Origin: Flaveria trinervia
Lineage: Eukaryota; Streptophyta; Magnoliopsida; Asterales; Asteraceae
DNA: 64,000 nt
Direction of reading: 5' to 3'
Assembly: GCA_025506515.1 (NCBI GenBank)
Contig: CM046447.1
Location: 84,765,748 to 84,829,747, forward strand
Shown here: positions 53,634 through 64,000 of the stretch, one piece after another
How positions within the stretch are numbered: position 1 is the first letter of the stretch
How the letters are laid out: each line of letters starts with the position of its first letter
Program-made: the position numbers and the translations under genes
Notes under the pieces: generated by a model
Database searches by the model: none
What the model was told of the DNA's origin: nothing
The model's input: only the letters and a program-made list of their open reading frames with translations

Positions 53634-55288
53634 CTATTCTAGCTGCAGCATACCAAGCCTTAACACCAGGTTTTGGAAAGTTGAACTATCCAAAGGCTTA
53701 GTAAAATGTCTGCAAGCTCATCAGCACTGGGCACAAACTTAGGATCAATCAGACCTTTTTCAAAACAATCCCTTATAAAATGATGTCTGATCTCTATATG
53801 TTTGGTCCTAGAGTGCTGGACTGGATTTTTGACAATGCAAAGAGCTGAAGCACTATCCATTAACAATGGAGTCTTAGTCTCTGTAATGCCATAATCCAAA
53901 AGTTGGTTTTGAAGCCAGAGTACCTGAGATGTACAGCTTGCAGCAGCAATGTACTCTGCTTCCGCAGTGGATGTAGCAACTGAGGTCTGTTTCTTGCTCT
54001 GCCAAGAAATAAGCAGTTGCCTAGGAATTGACATCCACCAGAAGTTGATTTCCTGGTCAACTTACACCCTGCATAGTCACTGTCAGAAAAAGCAACTAAT
54101 TTACCAGAATGTTGGTAGAATACCATAAACCTAGAGATGGAGTGCCTTGCAGATATCTAAAGATCCTCTTGACTGCAATCAGATGAGACTCTTTAGGTGC
54201 AGCCTGAAATCTAGCACAAACACATGTAGCAAACATAATATCTGGTCTAGAAGCTGTTAAATACATCAAGGACCCAATCATACATCTGTAAAGTGTTTCA
54301 TCAACCACTTTACCTTTCTGATCTGAGTCCAGTTGTGTGGTGCTGCTCATGGGAGTAGAACAGGGCTTACAGTTTTGTAAATCAAACTTTTGCAAAAGAT
54401 CTTTTGTATATTTGGATTGATGAATAAAATTCCATCAGCTTTTGTTTGATTTGCAACCCCAGAAAGAACTGTAATTCTCCCATGGCACTCATTTCAAACT
54501 TCTGTTGCATCAACTTTGTAAAGGCATCACACAACTTTGGATCAGAGGATGCAAAAATGATATCATCTACATAAATTTGAACAAGTAGATTATGCTGCCC
54601 AGCTTTCTTAATAATAAAGTCTTGTCTATGGAGCCTCTAGTGAAATTGTTTTCCAGAAGAAAGTTTGATAATGTCTCATACCAGGCTCTGGGAGCTTGTT
54701 TTAACCCATAAAGAGCTTTATCAAGCTTATACACCCAATTAGGATGTTTGTTGTCCTCAAAGCCTGGAGGTTGACATACATAAACCTCTTCTTTAACTTT
54801 TCCATACAAAATGCACTTTTGACATCCATTTGAAAGACTTTAAGTTTTTGATAAGCAGCATAAGCTAAAAACAATCGAATTGCTTCCAGTCTGGCTACAG
54901 GGGCAAAGGTTTCATCATAATCAATACCTTCTTCTTGTGCAAACCCCTGAACAACCAGTCTGGCCTTGTTCTTAACAATAAGCCCATTTTCATCAGTTTT
55001 GTTCCTAAACACCCATTTAGTGCCTATTGCACACTTACCTGGAGGTAGAGGAACCAGTTCCCACACTTGCTGTTTCTTGAACTGAAGAAGCTCAAGCTGC
55101 ATGGCATCAACCCATCCATTGTCCTTTAAAGCAATGTGATAATTCTTTGGCTCTTGCTGACTGATGAAGAGAGCATAGAAGCAGAAATTTGACAATTGAC
55201 TTCTTGTTGATACTCCAGCAGTGATATCACCAATGATTTGAGACATGGGTGATTCTTCAGATCTTGATACACAATGAGATCTGTGCAA
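53634..55288 (-). pseudogene. pol: Element C RT and RNase H, frameshifted
   Basis: The open piece 54701-55288 (195 codons) covers the RT N-terminus: KDNGWVDAMQLELLQF, KWVFRNKTDENG, QGFAQEEGIDYDETFAPVAR and MDVKSAF. Then KALYGLKQAPRAWYE (54567-54809), the catalytic VDDIIFAS region near 54560 across a shift, and EMSAMGELQFFLGLQIKQK near 54460. The connection is at 54096-54395 and RNase H at 53660-54126 (FSDSDYAGCKLTRKSTSGG, STAEAEYIAAA, SASALCIVKNPVQHSRTKH). The stop is TAG at 53634-53636. Motifs are conserved; the damage is one-base indels. Confidence 0.9.
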
Positions 55289-56568
55289 GTGTTTGTAGCC
55301 GGTTCAGCAGCAACAGATGGTGATGGTGAATCATTTCCTTGAAACCAATCAGTGATGGTAATTCAAAGGAAGTTGAATTCGAAGAAATCTCATCAGCATT
55401 TGTTGTGGATGGTGCTACTGGCGCTACAGGAACATCAGGTCTAGTTGAATCAGGCAGCTGATCACTAAACCTGAAGAGGTGAGTACTGCAATCATCATCA
55501 TCATCAGCAGTACCACCAGGTGGTGAACTGTTGACAGGAGCAACAGCAGGAGTTTGATAAGGAACATATTGCAGTATGTCCAGATCAAATAACTCCACAG
55601 GACTTTGTGGAATCTTGTCCTTTGGAGATTCATTAAACTTAACATGTAGAGTTTCTTCAACCATCTTTGTTCTGCAGTTGAAGACTCTGTATGCTTTGCA
55701 AGTAGATGAATAACCAACAAAGTATCCTGCATCCACCTTAGGATCAAATTTGTGGAGTTGATCCTTTGTGTTGAGAATAAACAGGGACACCCAAATGCTT
55801 TGAAAAATGAAATCAGTGGAGCCAAATGATGGAGAACTTCATATGGAGTCTTCATCAACCTCTGATTTACTAAAACTCTATTTTGCACATAACAAGCTGT
55901 GTTGACAGCTTCGGCCCAAAAGTCAATGGCAAACCTGAGTCAGCCAGCATGGACCTTGCAGCTTCAATGAGGGTCCTGTTCTTTCTCTCCACTACTCCAT
56001 TTTGTTCCGGAGTCCTTGGAATGCTGAACTGCCTTTTGATTCCCTTTGAGAGATAGAAGTCATCAAGTGTATGATTTCTGAACTCAGTTCCATTATCACT
56101 CCTAATACACTTGACTGGAAGGGAATACTGCTTCTCAATGTACAGCACAAAGTGGATAATCTTCTGAGCAGCCCTCATCCTTTGAATGTAGAAAGAAAGT
56201 CCATACAAATCTGGAGTAATCATCCACAATTACCAGACAGTATTTCTTCTTTGCCATGCTCATTACTCTCACAGGACCAAATAGATCCATATGCAGTAAT
56301 TGCAAGCAGGCAGTGGACTTGGACACTTCAATAGGAGGAAATGAGACCTTGTTGTTTTCCTTTTAAACAAGCAGTGCAGTTTTTCACACATGAACTCCTT
56401 TATTGGTAAGCCTCTGACTAAACTATTGTGGCTAAGCTGATTCATGTTTTTGAGATTAACATGACCAAGCCTCCTGTGCCATAGTTTAGATTCTTGAGAA
56501 GAGGCTTTGGAAAATAGGCAAGGATTGCCTTTGAGATCTATCTTCTTAGAGAGATCTAAGGCATACAC
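55289..56568 (-). pseudogene. pol (int): Element C integrase and linker, frameshifted
   Basis: The zinc module LWHRRLGHVNLKNMNQL is in 56269-56568; the Cys pair is near 56365, disturbed by a short deletion (LHCLFKRKT). First Asp HMDLFGPVRVM (56135-56326), second Asp IRSDNGTEF and Glu motif EQNGVVERKNRT (55870-56229) are all present. The C-terminal part and acidic linker (DDDDDCSTHLFRFSDQLP) lie in 55257-55790. Broken by about four single-base shifts. Confidence 0.88.
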
Positions 56569-57957
56569 TCTTTCCTGTCCTGTTGGCTTTCAGGAGAGTG
56601 TGATCATCCAACACCTTGTCAATCAAGGGCAAAACTTTGGATGACAGAATCCTACAGTTTTGACTTGTGAAAAGGGCAACATGGCCTTTATCACACATTT
56701 GACTGACACTCAAGAGGTTGTACTTGAGATTTTCCACATGATTAACATCATCAAATTTGATTTCTCCATTGGAGACAAAGCCCTTACCGATGATGTAACC
56801 CCTAGCATCATTGCCAAAAGAGACAAATCCCTTCTTTCCTTGAGAGTAGTCATGAAGAAGAGAGATGTTCCCAGTCATGTGCATAGATCCCCCACTGTCT
56901 ACATACCAGATGCTATTTTGGCATGTTGAAGAACCCTGCAATAATAAACAATCAGTTAGTTTTAGAGACCCAAACCTTTTGGTTTTGGGCCTGGTCTCAT
57001 CAATAGATGGTAAACTAGCATGTTTATTTGTAACAACAGCCTGAGAGGAAGAAGATGGTGCAGAAGAGGAGTCCTTTGGCTTAGACCTCCTTTTCTGTGG
57101 TTTCAACATAGGAGAATCTAGTTGGTTAACTCTACCCAACAGATTGTACCATCATCACCAGCTGTGTCTGATTTTGTGATAAAGCTTTCAGCTCATCAGA
57201 CACATTGCTAGTGGAGTTAGATAAGGTCCTATGTTGCACCTTCTTCTTTTGAGCACCCTCAGCTGTCACCTGTTTAACTCCTTCCTTTTTGGATTGCTTT
57301 AGGACTTAAGGGTTACAGGATTTGATGTTGCTGATACAAATGTGGTCTCAAACTCATTTTCATTTTTACCATTTTCTCATTAATTTCTTCCTTTTGTTTG
57401 AGTTTGGAACCTCTTTTGTACCAACAATCATCTGTAAGATGATTGAACAAACCACATACTTCACATGGTTTCTTCTTCATCTTAGGTTGATCATCAACTA
57501 AAGATGGTGAAGCAACAGAAGACTTGTTCTTCAATGCTTTGGAAGCATTGGTTGCTTTCTTGACAGCATCTTTAGTAGTCTTCAAACTCTTTCTACTGCC
57601 AGTTTTCTTCTCTTCAGTACTGACAGCAGTTGAAGTTTGAACTTCAGGAGTTGAATCCTGCTCTCCAGTCCTTTCAGGACCTTCAGGATTGACTCCTGAG
57701 TTGATCAACTTATTGATCATGTGAATGTCAGCATTTGGACCATCAACATCAGCTGATAGGTTCAAAGAGGACTTGATACTGACTGCTACTTCTGATTGTG
57801 CTGTATCAGAAGGTAGATCACATGACTTGATGGATTGGTTATCACTCTCACCATCAGATTCTACCTCTGCTCTTGGGGTAAAATCTGTAGGTGGAGCAGT
57901 GTGATTGTAACCAATTCCAAACTTCACATTTGAAGCAGATTGCTTACTAAGAAGCAT
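56569..57957 (-). pseudogene. gag-pol: Element C gag C-terminus and protease
   Basis: The protease signature WYVDSGGSMHMTG is intact near 56885-56925, within the open piece 56546-57139 (197 codons), followed by GKKGFVSFGNDARGYIIGKG. Upstream, 57313-57957 (214 codons) carries the Ser/Thr-rich gag tail and the second zinc knuckle CEVCGLFNHLTDDCW (about 57420-57470). A shift near 57140-57310 separates the two. The DSG triad is present, in contrast to B. Confidence 0.88.
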
Positions 57958-59784
57958 TTCAAAACCTTTGCATGATTGTACCCATCTATCACACTCGACC
58001 TGGGTAACTGCAAGGGTTTCTTTGAGATCTTTGTACTTCTCTAGAAGTACATCTTCTCTAGCCTTATCATCAATTATTTTGCAATTCAGTTTATAACCTC
58101 ATCATTTTTATCTTTGAGCACAAACTCAAACTCAGCTTTGTTTTTGGAAATTACTTGTTCTAGCTCAATGTTCTTATTAATTAAAGCTACATTTGCTTCT
58201 CTAATGGAAGCAAATGCTGCTATGCATTGTTCAGAACATAATTTGGCTTTTGCCTCAGAGGATACCTGTGATACCTGAGGTAGAGGCATTGGAAGATGAA
58301 GTATCAGCAGACTCCAAAGCCATAAGCTAGATTCCCAAAGGACTGTCACCACCATGTTGACCAGCACCTGAGAACAGTTGATCATGACCAGACAAGTCAT
58401 CTGGTAAACTGCTCCAGTCAACAACTCCTGGGGTGAAGAAGCTGTGTTGTTGAGATGAAGGTTGTTGATGAGATAGGGAAGGCTGAGGTTCTGGTAATGC
58501 ATGAGGTTGTGGTGTCATAGGAACTTGAACTTGGTTTGACTGTGGCATGTAATAACAAGGGTACTGATATGGCATTTGACCCTGAGGAACAAAATATGCC
58601 GGAGATTGTTGTTGAGGATGATGACTAGATGTGACAGGATGTTGCCCTCTGTTTTGTTGACTGTTGCCAGGAAAAGTCACAAAGGGTGCAGTAGAGTTTG
58701 ATCCAGTTGATCTACACTCTCTTGCAAAGTGTCCAAGCCGTTGGCATTTGTGACACCTCAACTTGCTCTTGTCAAAACCAACTTTGGTTTTGCCAGAGAG
58801 TCCTGGGAATTTTCTTCCAGTTCTTTTGTAGAACTTCTGAGATCTGATATTTATCAAGGCCATTTGGCTCAAAATATCCATCTCTTCTAAGTCATCATCA
58901 GCAATCCCCTTGAGATCATCCATGATGAAACATAAATTGTCATTATTACCTCCAGTAAACTGACCATCAACACTTACAAATGCAGAATTAGAAGTGCTCG
59001 AAGAGAAATAATATGCTCATCATACTGGCATTCAGATGAAGCATATTCTGACTCATGACCCACCAAGGCAGTGTTGCCTTGAATAAGTCTTCAGTGAGCT
59101 TTCCAGATGAAGACAGCTTTCTCTTCTGTTCTATCTCTCTCTCAAAAGTGAGCAATTTCCCATGGAGTTGGGTGAGAGATAGTTTGTCCAAACTTGCACT
59201 GGAGCGTAGGACAATAGTATATGTGTCCCATCTCTCAGGCAGTGATCTGAGAAATCTGTTATTCATCTGAATATTGGTGTATTCAAGTTTGACCATTTTT
59301 AGTTCAGAGATCAAACAAGAAAACCGCTCATATTGTTGAGTCAGTGTCTCACCCTTTCTATGAGAGAATGTCTCATATTGTTGGGCAAGAATTTCTCTAT
59401 TATTTGCCAAGACCTCATCTGTTCCTCCAAATTGTTCTTTCAAAGCAATCCAGAGGTCATGGGCAGTTTCATGATGCATTAGCCCAGAATAGATTTCATT
59501 GGGCAAAGCCATGGCCAGAATTCCATGGGCTTTTGCATCAATCTCAAGCAACTTTTATCCTCATCTGAGTATTGCTCCCTCCTCTTCGGAACCATTTGAT
59601 TGGTTTCCGGGTTATTCACCATAGGCTTGTGTGGACCATGTACCACAGATGTCCAACACCCTGCGCTGTTAACAGACAGGTGATGGAGCATACGTCTTTG
59701 CCATATGTTATACTCATTCCTAACCAGCATAGGAGGCTTGGTTGAGGAACCAGTATTGTGAGGATCATTGGAGGGAGTGGTCAT
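57958..59784 (-). pseudogene. gag: Element C gag, frameshifted
   Basis: ATG at 59784 (MTTPSNDPHNTGSS). Capsid-like core across 59479-59784 and 58988-59551 (ALKEQFGGTDEVL, SLPERWDTYTIVLRSS), separated by a one-base loss near 59553. Then 58327-58923 (198 codons): DDLEEMDILSQMALINIRSQ, zinc knuckle CHKCQRLGHFAREC (about 58725-58770) and a Gln/Pro-rich tail. A coiled-coil region (NKNIELEQVISKNKAEFE) is in 58086-58260. Same architecture as B. Confidence 0.88.
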
Positions 59785-60005
59785 TTTCAGTTCAAAAACA
59801 GTTTAGTTCAAGTTTAAAAAAGAAGTTTTAGACAAACCACAACAAACTCAATGAGAACCAAGAAAGATCTCAGGATGAATGAGCAGAAATACAGAAAAAT
59901 TCAATCTCTATAACCGTTTCTTGCAAAAACAAAAGCTAATTCAATCAAACTTGGATCTTGAATAGCAGTTTCAATGATCAATTATTAGATCGATCAATGA
60001 TTAAC

Positions 60006-60019
60006 CTGCTCTGATACCA
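60006..60019 (-). promoter_or_regulatory. Primer-binding site of element C
   Basis: The minus strand reads TGGTATCAGAGCAG, complementary to the initiator tRNA-Met 3' end, two bases from the 5' LTR. Confidence 0.92.
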
Positions 60020-60021
60020 TT

Positions 60022-60909
60022 TGACAGGATCAGTGATCACAAGTTTGATGTATCAGAATGTAAAGCAGCGGAATACACAAACGAATTAGACAAATGTAGC
60101 AAGCAAACAATATATGTAAGCGTTAAGATCGCATACGGTTATAGGGAGAGAATATGAATTTCTGATTTCTAGGAATGTTTATAGATGTAGAATATTTCTA
60201 ATCAATCAATCAATATTCCATTCATTGCTCATTCACTCGATGATTACAATGGGTTGTCACTCCTTATATAGAGTGCAACAATCACTGCTGTTATCACGGA
60301 AAGTGACAACTGGCAGATCCAATACAGAAATAACTAAATCGTAACAACTACTGAAATGTTCACAACTACTGAGAACATATCAGCAAGTTAAGTACAAAAT
60401 ATAAAACTACTGAAACTACAACGACTGAAGAACAAGCTCTTCAGTCGTTTTACAAAACTACTGAAACAAAGAAAATAAAACTACTGATATCACAACTACT
60501 GAAGAAGTACTCTTCAGCAGTTGTGACAAACTACTGAGGCTTCAGTACTTGATCTTCAGACTTTGACCTTCAGGCGTTTCATCAGCTGATGACTTCAGTA
60601 GATATCATCAGCTGATGTCTTCAGTCTTTGTCTTCAGACTTTGTACATCAGTTGTTGATCTTCATACTTGTGAACTCTTCAGCTGTTGTATTCAGTACTT
60701 TGGTCTTTCAGCTTCAGCACTTGTGTTCTTCAGCTGTTGTACTTCAGCACTTTGGTTCTTCAGCAGTTAAGGTCTTCAGCACTTGATCTTCAGCTGTTGA
60801 AGTCTTCAGCACTTGTCAAACTACTGATGAGGCTTTCAGTAGTTGTTGTGATACCGTGTGGGACTTAGAGGTTTTCTGATCTTGGCTCATTGGTTCTTTT
60901 GGTCCAACA
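60022..60909 (-). repeat. 5' LTR of element C
   Basis: 888 bp, TGACAGG...CCAACA, nearly identical to 48482-49369; most differences seen in the first 330 bp are single-base indels. TATA-like TTATATA at 60264-60270 (minus strand). Confidence 0.94.
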
Positions 60910-62699
60910 CAACCCTTATCTCATCTTGTGATTTTGGGAGATCACTTGTGCTGATGCTATGATAATGGGTTTGGAGATTGCTTTCACTTTAGATTTACTA
61001 TTGGTTTTGGAGTAAAATCTGTTGGAGGTTCTATGGTTGTAACCAATTCCAAACTTCACATTCGAAGCAGATTGCTTACTGAGCACATTTCAAATCCGTT
61101 GCAGATGACACCCAGCGGTCACACTCAACGTGGGTAACTGCAGTTTTCTTTGAGTTCCTTATGGTTCTCAGAATGACCTCTCGCTTAGCCTTTTCATCAT
61201 ACTGGTCATTTAAGCTTATAAATCTCTCACTTTGTCCTTAAGGACAGACTCATATTCAACATTTCTTTTGGAAATAGTTTGCTCAAGCTCTAGATTTTGA
61301 TTAATTACAGCTACATTTGCTTCTCTGAATAGAGACAAAGCATCTATGCAAGATTCAGACAAGCCCCCAGGGGTGAAAAAGCTGTGATGAGGTTGTGATT
61401 GAGATGGTAGAGGCTCAGGTAAGCTTGTGGTTGTTGTGCAGTAGGAACTTGAACTGGATTTGACTGAGGCATGTAATAGCAGGATACGGATATGACATTC
61501 GACCCTGAGGGACAATATGCAGGCGAAACAGGTGTGAATGATGACCAGAACTAGCAGGATGTTGCCCCCTGTTTGTGGACTAGTGCTTGAAAAGTCACAA
61601 AGGGTGCAGAGGAGTTAGATCCAGATGATCTACACTCTCTGCAAAGTGTCCAAGCCTTTGGCATTTGTGACACCTCAACTTACTCTTGTCAAAACCAACT
61701 TTGGTTTTGCCAGAGAGTCCTGGAAATTTCCTGCCAGTCCTCTTGTAGAACTTCTGAGATCTGATATTAATCAAAGCCATTTGGCTCAGAATATCCATCT
61801 CTTCTAGATCATCATCAGCTATTCCTTTCAAATCATCCATGATAAAACATAAATTGTCACTATTACAGCCTGAGTGACTATCAACACCAACGAATGCATG
61901 ATCTGAACTGTTTGAAGAGAAATCTATATGCTCATCATAATTACTTTCAGATGCAGCATATTCTGACTCATGACCAACCAAGGCAGTGTTTCCTCGTACA
62001 AAGTCATCAGTGAGCTTTCCTGATGATGCCAGTTTCCTTTTCTGCTCTATCTCTCTCTCAAATGTAAGCAGTTTTCCATGAAGTTGGGTGAGAGATAGTT
62101 TATCCAGATTTGCACTGGAGCGTAGGACAATAGTGTATGTGTCCCATCTCTCAGGCAGTGATCTAAGGAATTTGTTGTTCATCTAGCTATTGGTATATTC
62201 ATGTTTGATCATTTTTAGCTCAGAGATCAAACAAGAAAAACGCTCAAACTGTTGAGTCAGTGTCTCACCCTTCCTATGAGAGAATGTTTCATATTGTTGG
62301 GCAAGGATTTCTCTGTTGTTTGCTAAGACCTCATCAATTCCACCGAATTGTTCCTTCAGTGCATTCCAGAGGTCATGAACAGTTTCATGATGCATAAGCC
62401 TTGAATAGATTTCATTTGGCGGTGCCATGGCCAGAATTCCATGGCCTTTAGCATCAATCTCAAACAGTTTCCGATCTTCATCTGAGTGTTGTTCCTTCTT
62501 CTTCGGAACCATTTGATTGGTTTCCGGATTGTTCACCATAGGCTTATGTGACCATGTACCACTGATGTCCAACAACCTGAACTGTTAACAGATAGGTGAT
62601 GAAGCATTCTTCGTTGCCATATGTTATACTCAGTCCTAACCAGCATCGGAGGCTTGGTTGAAGAACCGGTATTGTGAGGTCATTAGAAGGAGTAGTCAT
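60910..62699 (-). pseudogene. gag: Element A gag, N-terminal and central portion
   Basis: ATG at 62699 (MTTPSND). The core is in 62183-62575 (ALKEQFGGIDEVLANNREIL) and ends at a TAG (62180-62182) where B has a Gln codon; the frame simply continues as 61595-62182 (195 codons) with SLPERWDTYTIVLRSS, DDLEEMDILSQMALINIRSQ and the knuckle CHKCQRLGHFAE, cut by a one-base loss. The C-terminal part 61216-61515 has a coiled-coil segment (NQNLELEQTISKRNVEYE). The gene runs into element C at 60914 and resumes at 48481. Confidence 0.86.
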
Positions 62700-62910
62700 T
62701 CTCAGATTCAACCAAAATCAATTAAGTTTAACAGATTTAGAACAGAACACAACAACCAAATTGAACCAAGAGAAAACAGAAATCAATAAAATGAAAGTAG
62801 CTGAAATTCAATTTAACTATGACCGGTTCTTGCAAATATGCCAATTCAATCAAATGCAGATATCGATTTGCAGTTCCAATGATCAATTGTTAGATCGATC
62901 AATGATTAAC

Positions 62911-62924
62911 CTGCTCTGATACCA
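62911..62924 (-). promoter_or_regulatory. Primer-binding site of element A
   Basis: The minus strand reads TGGTATCAGAGCAG, complementary to the initiator tRNA-Met 3' end. Confidence 0.92.
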
Positions 62925-62926
62925 AT

Positions 62927-63724
62927 TGTTAGGATCAGTGATCTACGTTTGATTGATTAGAGAGTATTGCAGCGGAAATCAAATAAAGAATTAGACATTC
63001 ACAAGAACACAGTTGATATTCAAGTAAGAACAAACGATTATAGAAAGAATTCCGCAAATCAAAGATTTCATTCAATACGCGCTTTCGTGGTGGCAAAATG
63101 TCACACTTACAATCAGGTCAATCATCCCTTATATAAGAATGTCGTGGTGGAACATTCCTTATATAGGAGATGTGACGTCTGCTGATGTCATTGATAGTGA
63201 CATTTAACAGAATTATTCAGACTACTGAAAGTTAACACAACTACTGAAGATGTCAAAACAGCTGACATCTTCTTACAAAAATACTAAGTGTTAACTGTCA
63301 CTACAACTACTGAAAAGAACTACTGAAACTACAACGACTGAAGAACATGCTCTTCGGTCGTTTTACAAATACTGAAACAAAAAAAGAAACTACTGAAAGG
63401 AACCATCACAACAACTGAAGAATGTTTCTTCAGCTATTGTAACAAACTCTGAAGGCTTCAGTACTTGTACTTGAACTTCAGCTGTTGTCATCAGCTGATG
63501 TCTTCAGTCTTTGTACTTCAGTTGTTGATCTTCAGTACTTTGTTCTTCAGCTGTTGATCTTCAGACTTTGGTCTTCAGCTGTTGAAGTCTTCAGTACTTT
63601 AGTCTTCAGTTGTTGAAGTCTTCAGACTTTGTGAAACAGCTGATCAAGTCTTCAGCAGTTGTTGTGATGTCTGTAGGACTTAGAGGTTTTTCTGATCAGG
63701 CTCATTGGTTCTTTTGGTCCAAAA
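62927..63724 (-). repeat. 5' LTR of element A
   Basis: 798 bp, partner of 26894-27696. The outer end reads GGTCCAAAA where the partner has GTCCAACA, so the terminal CA is mutated; TSD TAGTC follows at 63725-63729. TATA-like TTATATAAG at 63129-63137 and TTATATA at 63159-63165. Confidence 0.93.
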
Positions 63725-63729
63725 TAGTC

Positions 63730-64000
63730 TATTAAAAGTCCCAAAATTTTTCTGATATACCTGTACAATTCCAAAATGAATCGTACCAGAAATGATAAAA
63801 TAGACTTGAAGTTGTGTTGTCCAGGAAGTAAAATCAGTTAGAAGTACTCTAATAGGCTTAAATCCATCTCCAATCAAAAATACAAAAATATATCTTGTTT
63901 CGTTTTTGAATTTCAAGTTGTTTTGTTTAACTTTTAGTTTATGTTAGGTAACAGTCGGACAATACATTTGGATTTAATAGGTGAATCACTCACTAAAAGT
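63730..64000 (+). other. Continuation of element D flank, non-coding
   Basis: Sequence that was contiguous with 26893 before element A inserted. No ORF, LTR end or other feature recognised in these 271 bases. Confidence 0.6.

Larger units (their letters stand above)
48482..60909 (-). mobile_element. Sirevirus element C, complete structure
   Basis: 12,428 bp with two 888-bp LTRs (48482-49369, 60022-60909) that start TGACAGGATCAGTG in plus orientation, a different end from A and B. It is inserted into the gag-pol junction of A. The flanks are TCACC (48477-48481) and CAACC (60910-60914), an imperfect TSD. It has PBS, gag, protease, integrase, RT, RNase H, hairpin spacer, post-pol ORF and PPT, all in order on the minus strand. 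Confidence 0.93.
26894..63724 (-). mobile_element. Sirevirus element A (host of B and C), TSD TAGTC
   Basis: Both LTRs start TGTTAGGATCAGTG in plus orientation and share private sequence (GCAGCGGAAATCAAATAAAG), pairing 26894-27696 with 62927-63724. TAGTC flanks at 26889-26893 and 63725-63729. Removing B, C and their TSD copies leaves about 11.95 kb, the same size as B and C. Order on the minus strand: 5' LTR, PBS, gag, pol, hairpin spacer, post-pol ORF, PPT, 3' LTR. Confidence 0.93.

Noticed and set aside
30824..60909. Alternative pairing of B and C LTRs as one very large element
   Set aside because: LTR ends differ (TGTTAGG versus TGACAGG) and the TSDs and private LTR sequence support separate pairs.

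Overview
This window is plant nuclear DNA made almost entirely of LTR retrotransposons. I see no host gene, rRNA, tRNA, CRISPR array or prokaryotic feature. The evidence is Ty3/gypsy chromovirus and Ty1/copia Sirevirus polyproteins, primer-binding sites matching plant initiator tRNA-Met, LTRs with TG...CA ends, 5-bp target-site duplications (TSDs) and AT-rich spacer with microsatellites. The families look like those of a eudicot with a large genome. Asteraceae is my best guess, but it is an inference from family resemblance only.

Layout. (1) 1-6803: a plus-strand, decayed Ty3/gypsy chromovirus (Tekay/Del-like) with gag, PR, RT, RNase H, INT and chromodomain, then its 3' LTR; its 5' LTR lies outside the window. 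(2) 6814-14977: a minus-strand Sirevirus remnant (here 'E') cut inside RT, with its 5' LTR at 14336-14977. It was split by a 2.7-kb Ty3-type solo LTR (9907-12641, TSD CATTA). (3) 15060-15680: a Ty3 deletion derivative, an integrase fragment fused to an LTR end. (4) 15681-20664: non-coding, AT-rich DNA with microsatellites, a ~200-bp tandem duplication, a Helitron-like end, a cluster of ACATATACGTAA-like motifs and a decayed LTR-like stretch. (5) 20771-26893, resuming at 63730: a plus-strand Sirevirus remnant ('D') of the same general family as E, split by a 2.1-kb solo LTR (21828-23933, TSD TACCA).

(6) 26894-63724: a three-element Sirevirus nest inside D, all on the minus strand. Element A (about 12.0 kb net, TSD TAGTC) is interrupted by element B (30824-43263, TSD TTCCG) in its post-pol ORF and by element C (48482-60909, imperfect TSD) at its gag-pol junction. 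Each has both LTRs, an initiator tRNA-Met PBS, a polypurine tract, gag with two CCHC knuckles, PR, INT, RT, RNase H and a ~1,100-codon post-pol ('envelope-like') ORF. All are disrupted by small indels or stops, some of which may be assembly errors.

The most interesting signal is in the 600-680 bp between pol and the post-pol ORF of A, B and C. It holds repeated hairpins (CAGTAGTT...AACTACTG) that use the same vocabulary as the LTR U3 repeats, followed in all three copies by a TATA box 63-72 bp upstream of the post-pol ATG. This looks like an internal, U3-like promoter module for the extra ORF, whose product shows no obvious signal peptide or membrane segment in the readable pieces.
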